64,000 nucleotides of DNA from Clostridia bacterium (lineage in GTDB: Bacteria; Bacillota; TC1; UBA5767): the NCBI GenBank assembly GCA_016887505.1, contig CP069393.1:2379001-2443000 (forward strand). Reading direction: 5' to 3'. Shown one piece after another: positions 62,022 through 64,000 of this stretch. A model generated the notes under the pieces. The model did no database searches and had not been told where the DNA came from. It worked only from the letters and a program-made list of their open reading frames with translations. Every line of letters starts with the position of its first letter. Position 1 is the first letter of the stretch. A program made the position numbers and the translations under genes.

Positions 62022-64000
62022 ATGAATTTACTGGAAAACCTTAATCCTGCCCAACGAAAGGCAGTAGAACATATAGACGGACCACTTCTGATCTTGGCAG
62101 GAGCTGGTTCAGGAAAAACCAAAGTCCTAACCACAAGAATAGCCTATATGCTAGACAAGGGTGTGAATCCTGAGGAAATTTTAGCCATAACCTTTACCAA
62201 TAAGGCAGCCAAGGAAATGAAGCAACGTGTAGAAAGGCTAGTAGGTGCGGACAAGGGACGCAAGCTCTTTGTTTCTACCTTCCATTCCATGGGCAATCGA
62301 ATTCTCAGAAGACATATTAATAAAATGGGATATGACAATAATTTTGCCATCTATGACCGCGACGATAGTTTGAAGTTGTTGAAAAAGGTCGTCAAGGAGT
62401 TGGACTTAGATCCCAAGAAAAATACCCCACGGGCTATGCTAGGGGGCATTTCCGATTTAAAAAATCAATTTAAAACACCCAAACAGGCTTTAGAGCAAGC
62501 AACAGACTACCATGACGAAATTGTAGCAAGGGTTTTTCAATCCTATTCAAAGCAACTCAAGAGTGCCAACGCACTAGATTTCGATGATTTATTGGTTATG
62601 TTGCTGAAACTCTTGATGGAACACGACGATGTGCGAGACTACTATACCAATAAGTTTCGATATATATCTGTTGATGAGTACCAAGATACCAACTATGTAC
62701 AATACCGCCTGGTCCGCATTCTAGCGGGCAAACATCGCAACCTGGCTGTAGTTGGAGACCCTGACCAGTCCATTTATGGCTGGCGTGGTGCCGATATGCA
62801 GAATATTTTGGATTTTGAAAAAGATTATCCAGATGCTGCCGTCATCACGTTAGACCAAAACTATCGTTCTACCGGTTGTATTCTAAGAGCCGCCAATGGG
62901 GTTATTTGCAATAACGCAGAACGCAAGGAAAAAAATCTTTGGACGGATAAGGGCGAAGGTGTACGTCTTAAGGTATATGAAGGTCAGGATGAGAACCATG
63001 AGGCATGGTATATTGCAAACGAAATTGCGAAATGTATGAAAGCGGAAAATCGGAGTTACTTGGATTTTGCAGCCCTCTACCGTACCAATGCACAGTCCAG
63101 GGCACTAGAGAAAGCCATGATCAGGCAAAATATCCCCTACCGTATTTATGGAGGCACTTCTTTCTATGCTAGAAAGGAGATTAAGGATATCCTGGCTTAT
63201 CTACAAGTATTGAACAATCCCCACGATTTTGTAAATTTAGGCCGGATCATCAATGTACCCAAACGAGGCATCGGGGTAGCGACGGTAGACAAGATCTTGG
63301 CCTATGCCGCAGCCAATGAGGTAAGTGCCTTGGAGTCGGTAAATCTGTTGGATACCGTGGGCAGTGGTCCAAGAAATAAATTAAAAGCCTTCTATAAGAT
63401 GATGCAAAAATTCCAAGAACAGGTAGACAAGGTGCCGCTGACGGCCCTAGCGGAAGATATACTCAAGGAAACGGGGTATGTGGATGCCTTAAAGAAAGAA
63501 GGCACAACAGAAGCCGTCAACCGGATCGAGAACCTACAGGAATTTTTAAGTGAGACCTTAGAGTTCGATAAATATGCAGAAGATAAGCGCTTGGAGGAAT
63601 TTTTGGCAGCCACAAGCCTATATACAGATTTGGATGCCAACAAAGCCTCGGGCGACGAAGTGACACTCATGACCTTGCATGCAGCAAAGGGACTGGAATT
63701 TCCCGTGGTCTTTCTGGCCGGCATGGAAGAAGGCATTTTTCCTCATCAACGAGCTCTGTATGACGACAGAGAAATGGAAGAGGAACGTAGATTATGCTAT
63801 GTAGGCATTACCCGGGGGATGGAGAAGGTATACATCACGAGGGCTTGGCAGAGAAACATGTATGGCATGACCAAATACAACCAACCATCTCGCTTTATCG
63901 AGGAAATACCTGCCGACTGTATCAAGATGAGCTTTGAACGTAAAAAAGAGCAGAAAAAACTTAAAAATCAAGAACAGGAAACAGCGAGTATTGGTGAGAT
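62022..64000 (+). CDS. pcrA: ATP-dependent DNA helicase PcrA/UvrD (3' end outside window)
   Basis: This reading frame is open from ATG 62022 (behind AGGGAG) to the end of the window, about 659 codons, so roughly the last 80-100 residues are missing. SF1A helicase motifs appear in order: NLNPAQRKAVEH, motif I LAGAGSGKT (residues 25-33), ITFTNKAAKEM, motif II DEYQDTN (218-224), GDPDQSIYGWRGAD, and late TLHAAKGLEFP and EERRLCYVGITRG. It unwinds DNA in nucleotide excision repair, plasmid rolling-circle replication and clearing of RecA filaments. It is a housekeeping gene that marks the end of the accessory region. Confidence 0.96.
   Translation, partial: MNLLENLNPAQRKAVEHIDGPLLILAGAGSGKTKVLTTRIAYMLDKGVNPEEILAITFTNKAAKEMKQRVERLVGADKGRKLFVSTFHSMGNRILRRHINKMGYDNNFAIYDRDDSLKLLKKVVKELDLDPKKNTPRAMLGGISDLKNQFKTPKQALEQATDYHDEIVARVFQSYSKQLKSANALDFDDLLVMLLKLLMEHDDVRDYYTNKFRYISVDEYQDTNYVQYRLVRILAGKHRNLAVVGDPDQSIYGWRGADMQNILDFEKDYPDAAVITLDQNYRSTGCILRAANGVICNNAERKEKNLWTDKGEGVRLKVYEGQDENHEAWYIANEIAKCMKAENRSYLDFAALYRTNAQSRALEKAMIRQNIPYRIYGGTSFYARKEIKDILAYLQVLNNPHDFVNLGRIINVPKRGIGVATVDKILAYAAANEVSALESVNLLDTVGSGPRNKLKAFYKMMQKFQEQVDKVPLTALAEDILKETGYVDALKKEGTTEAVNRIENLQEFLSETLEFDKYAEDKRLEEFLAATSLYTDLDANKASGDEVTLMTLHAAKGLEFPVVFLAGMEEGIFPHQRALYDDREMEEERRLCYVGITRGMEKVYITRAWQRNMYGMTKYNQPSRFIEEIPADCIKMSFERKKEQKKLKNQEQETASIGE

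Overview
The window looks like a chromosomal segment of an anaerobic, moderately low-GC Firmicute, probably Clostridia. The evidence is strong AGGAGG-type ribosome sites, frequent TTG and GTG starts, extended -10 promoters (TGnTATAAT), PTS HPr/enzyme I, PcrA, and an Mrp/Mbh-type antiporter operon. I cannot name the genus. No rRNA, tRNA or CRISPR array was seen.

Layout. (1) 1-4270: the end of a catabolic operon, with a creatininase-family tail, a DhnA/LsrF-type class I aldolase, a zinc MDR dehydrogenase, HPr and PTS enzyme I, closed by a clear terminator. (2) 4360-51125: about 47 kb devoted almost entirely to a cell-surface glycan. It starts with an operon of a NeuD/PglD-like acyltransferase, a BKACE (beta-keto acid cleavage) enzyme, a GT4, a BioF2/FemAB-like acyltransferase, a TupA-like ATP-grasp, a CapK-like adenylating enzyme and a Nim-like flavoprotein. 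Next come two paralogous methyltransferases around an ATP-grasp gene, a DJ-1 protein, a GT4/sulfotransferase/GT2 operon and a flippase. A very long operon (20096-40188) follows. It encodes a GT2/GtrA/GT-C lipid-linked sugar module, UDP-xylose synthase, all four dTDP-rhamnose enzymes, rhamnosyl-type GT2s, a Wzm/Wzt ABC exporter, two more sulfotransferase-like proteins, and CysQ, CysD and CysNC. The last part (40314-48505) encodes UDP-galacturonate and UDP-glucuronate enzymes, the priming phosphoglycosyltransferase, an MBOAT/SGNH O-acylation pair and a second flippase. It is followed by a pseudo-ABC ATPase, a GntR regulator and an NCS1 permease. (3) 51126-53896: a candidate small RNA, a MATE exporter and galE. 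(4) 53910-56821: a mobile island. (5) 56831-61156: an eight-gene Mrp operon on the minus strand. (6) A small membrane-anchored protein and the start of pcrA.

Together the glycan genes predict a sulfated, O-acylated polymer containing rhamnose, uronic acid and xylose, possibly decorated with amino acids. CysD/CysNC make PAPS, three sulfotransferase-fold proteins would use it, and CysQ would clear the PAP by-product. No APS/PAPS reductase is present, so sulfur here appears destined for sulfation rather than assimilation.

The most novel object is the 2,894-bp element at 53919-56812. It has 39-bp terminal inverted repeats (two mismatches), a perfect 9-bp target duplication, and arrays of an 8-bp motif (AATTCACA) repeated every 12 bp, pointing inward from both ends. 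It has no transposase gene. Its cargo is an AbiEi/AbiEii type IV toxin-antitoxin (abortive infection) pair under a duplicated palindromic operator. It sits exactly in the loop of the bidirectional terminator that once separated galE from the mrp operon, and that hairpin can be rebuilt by removing the element.
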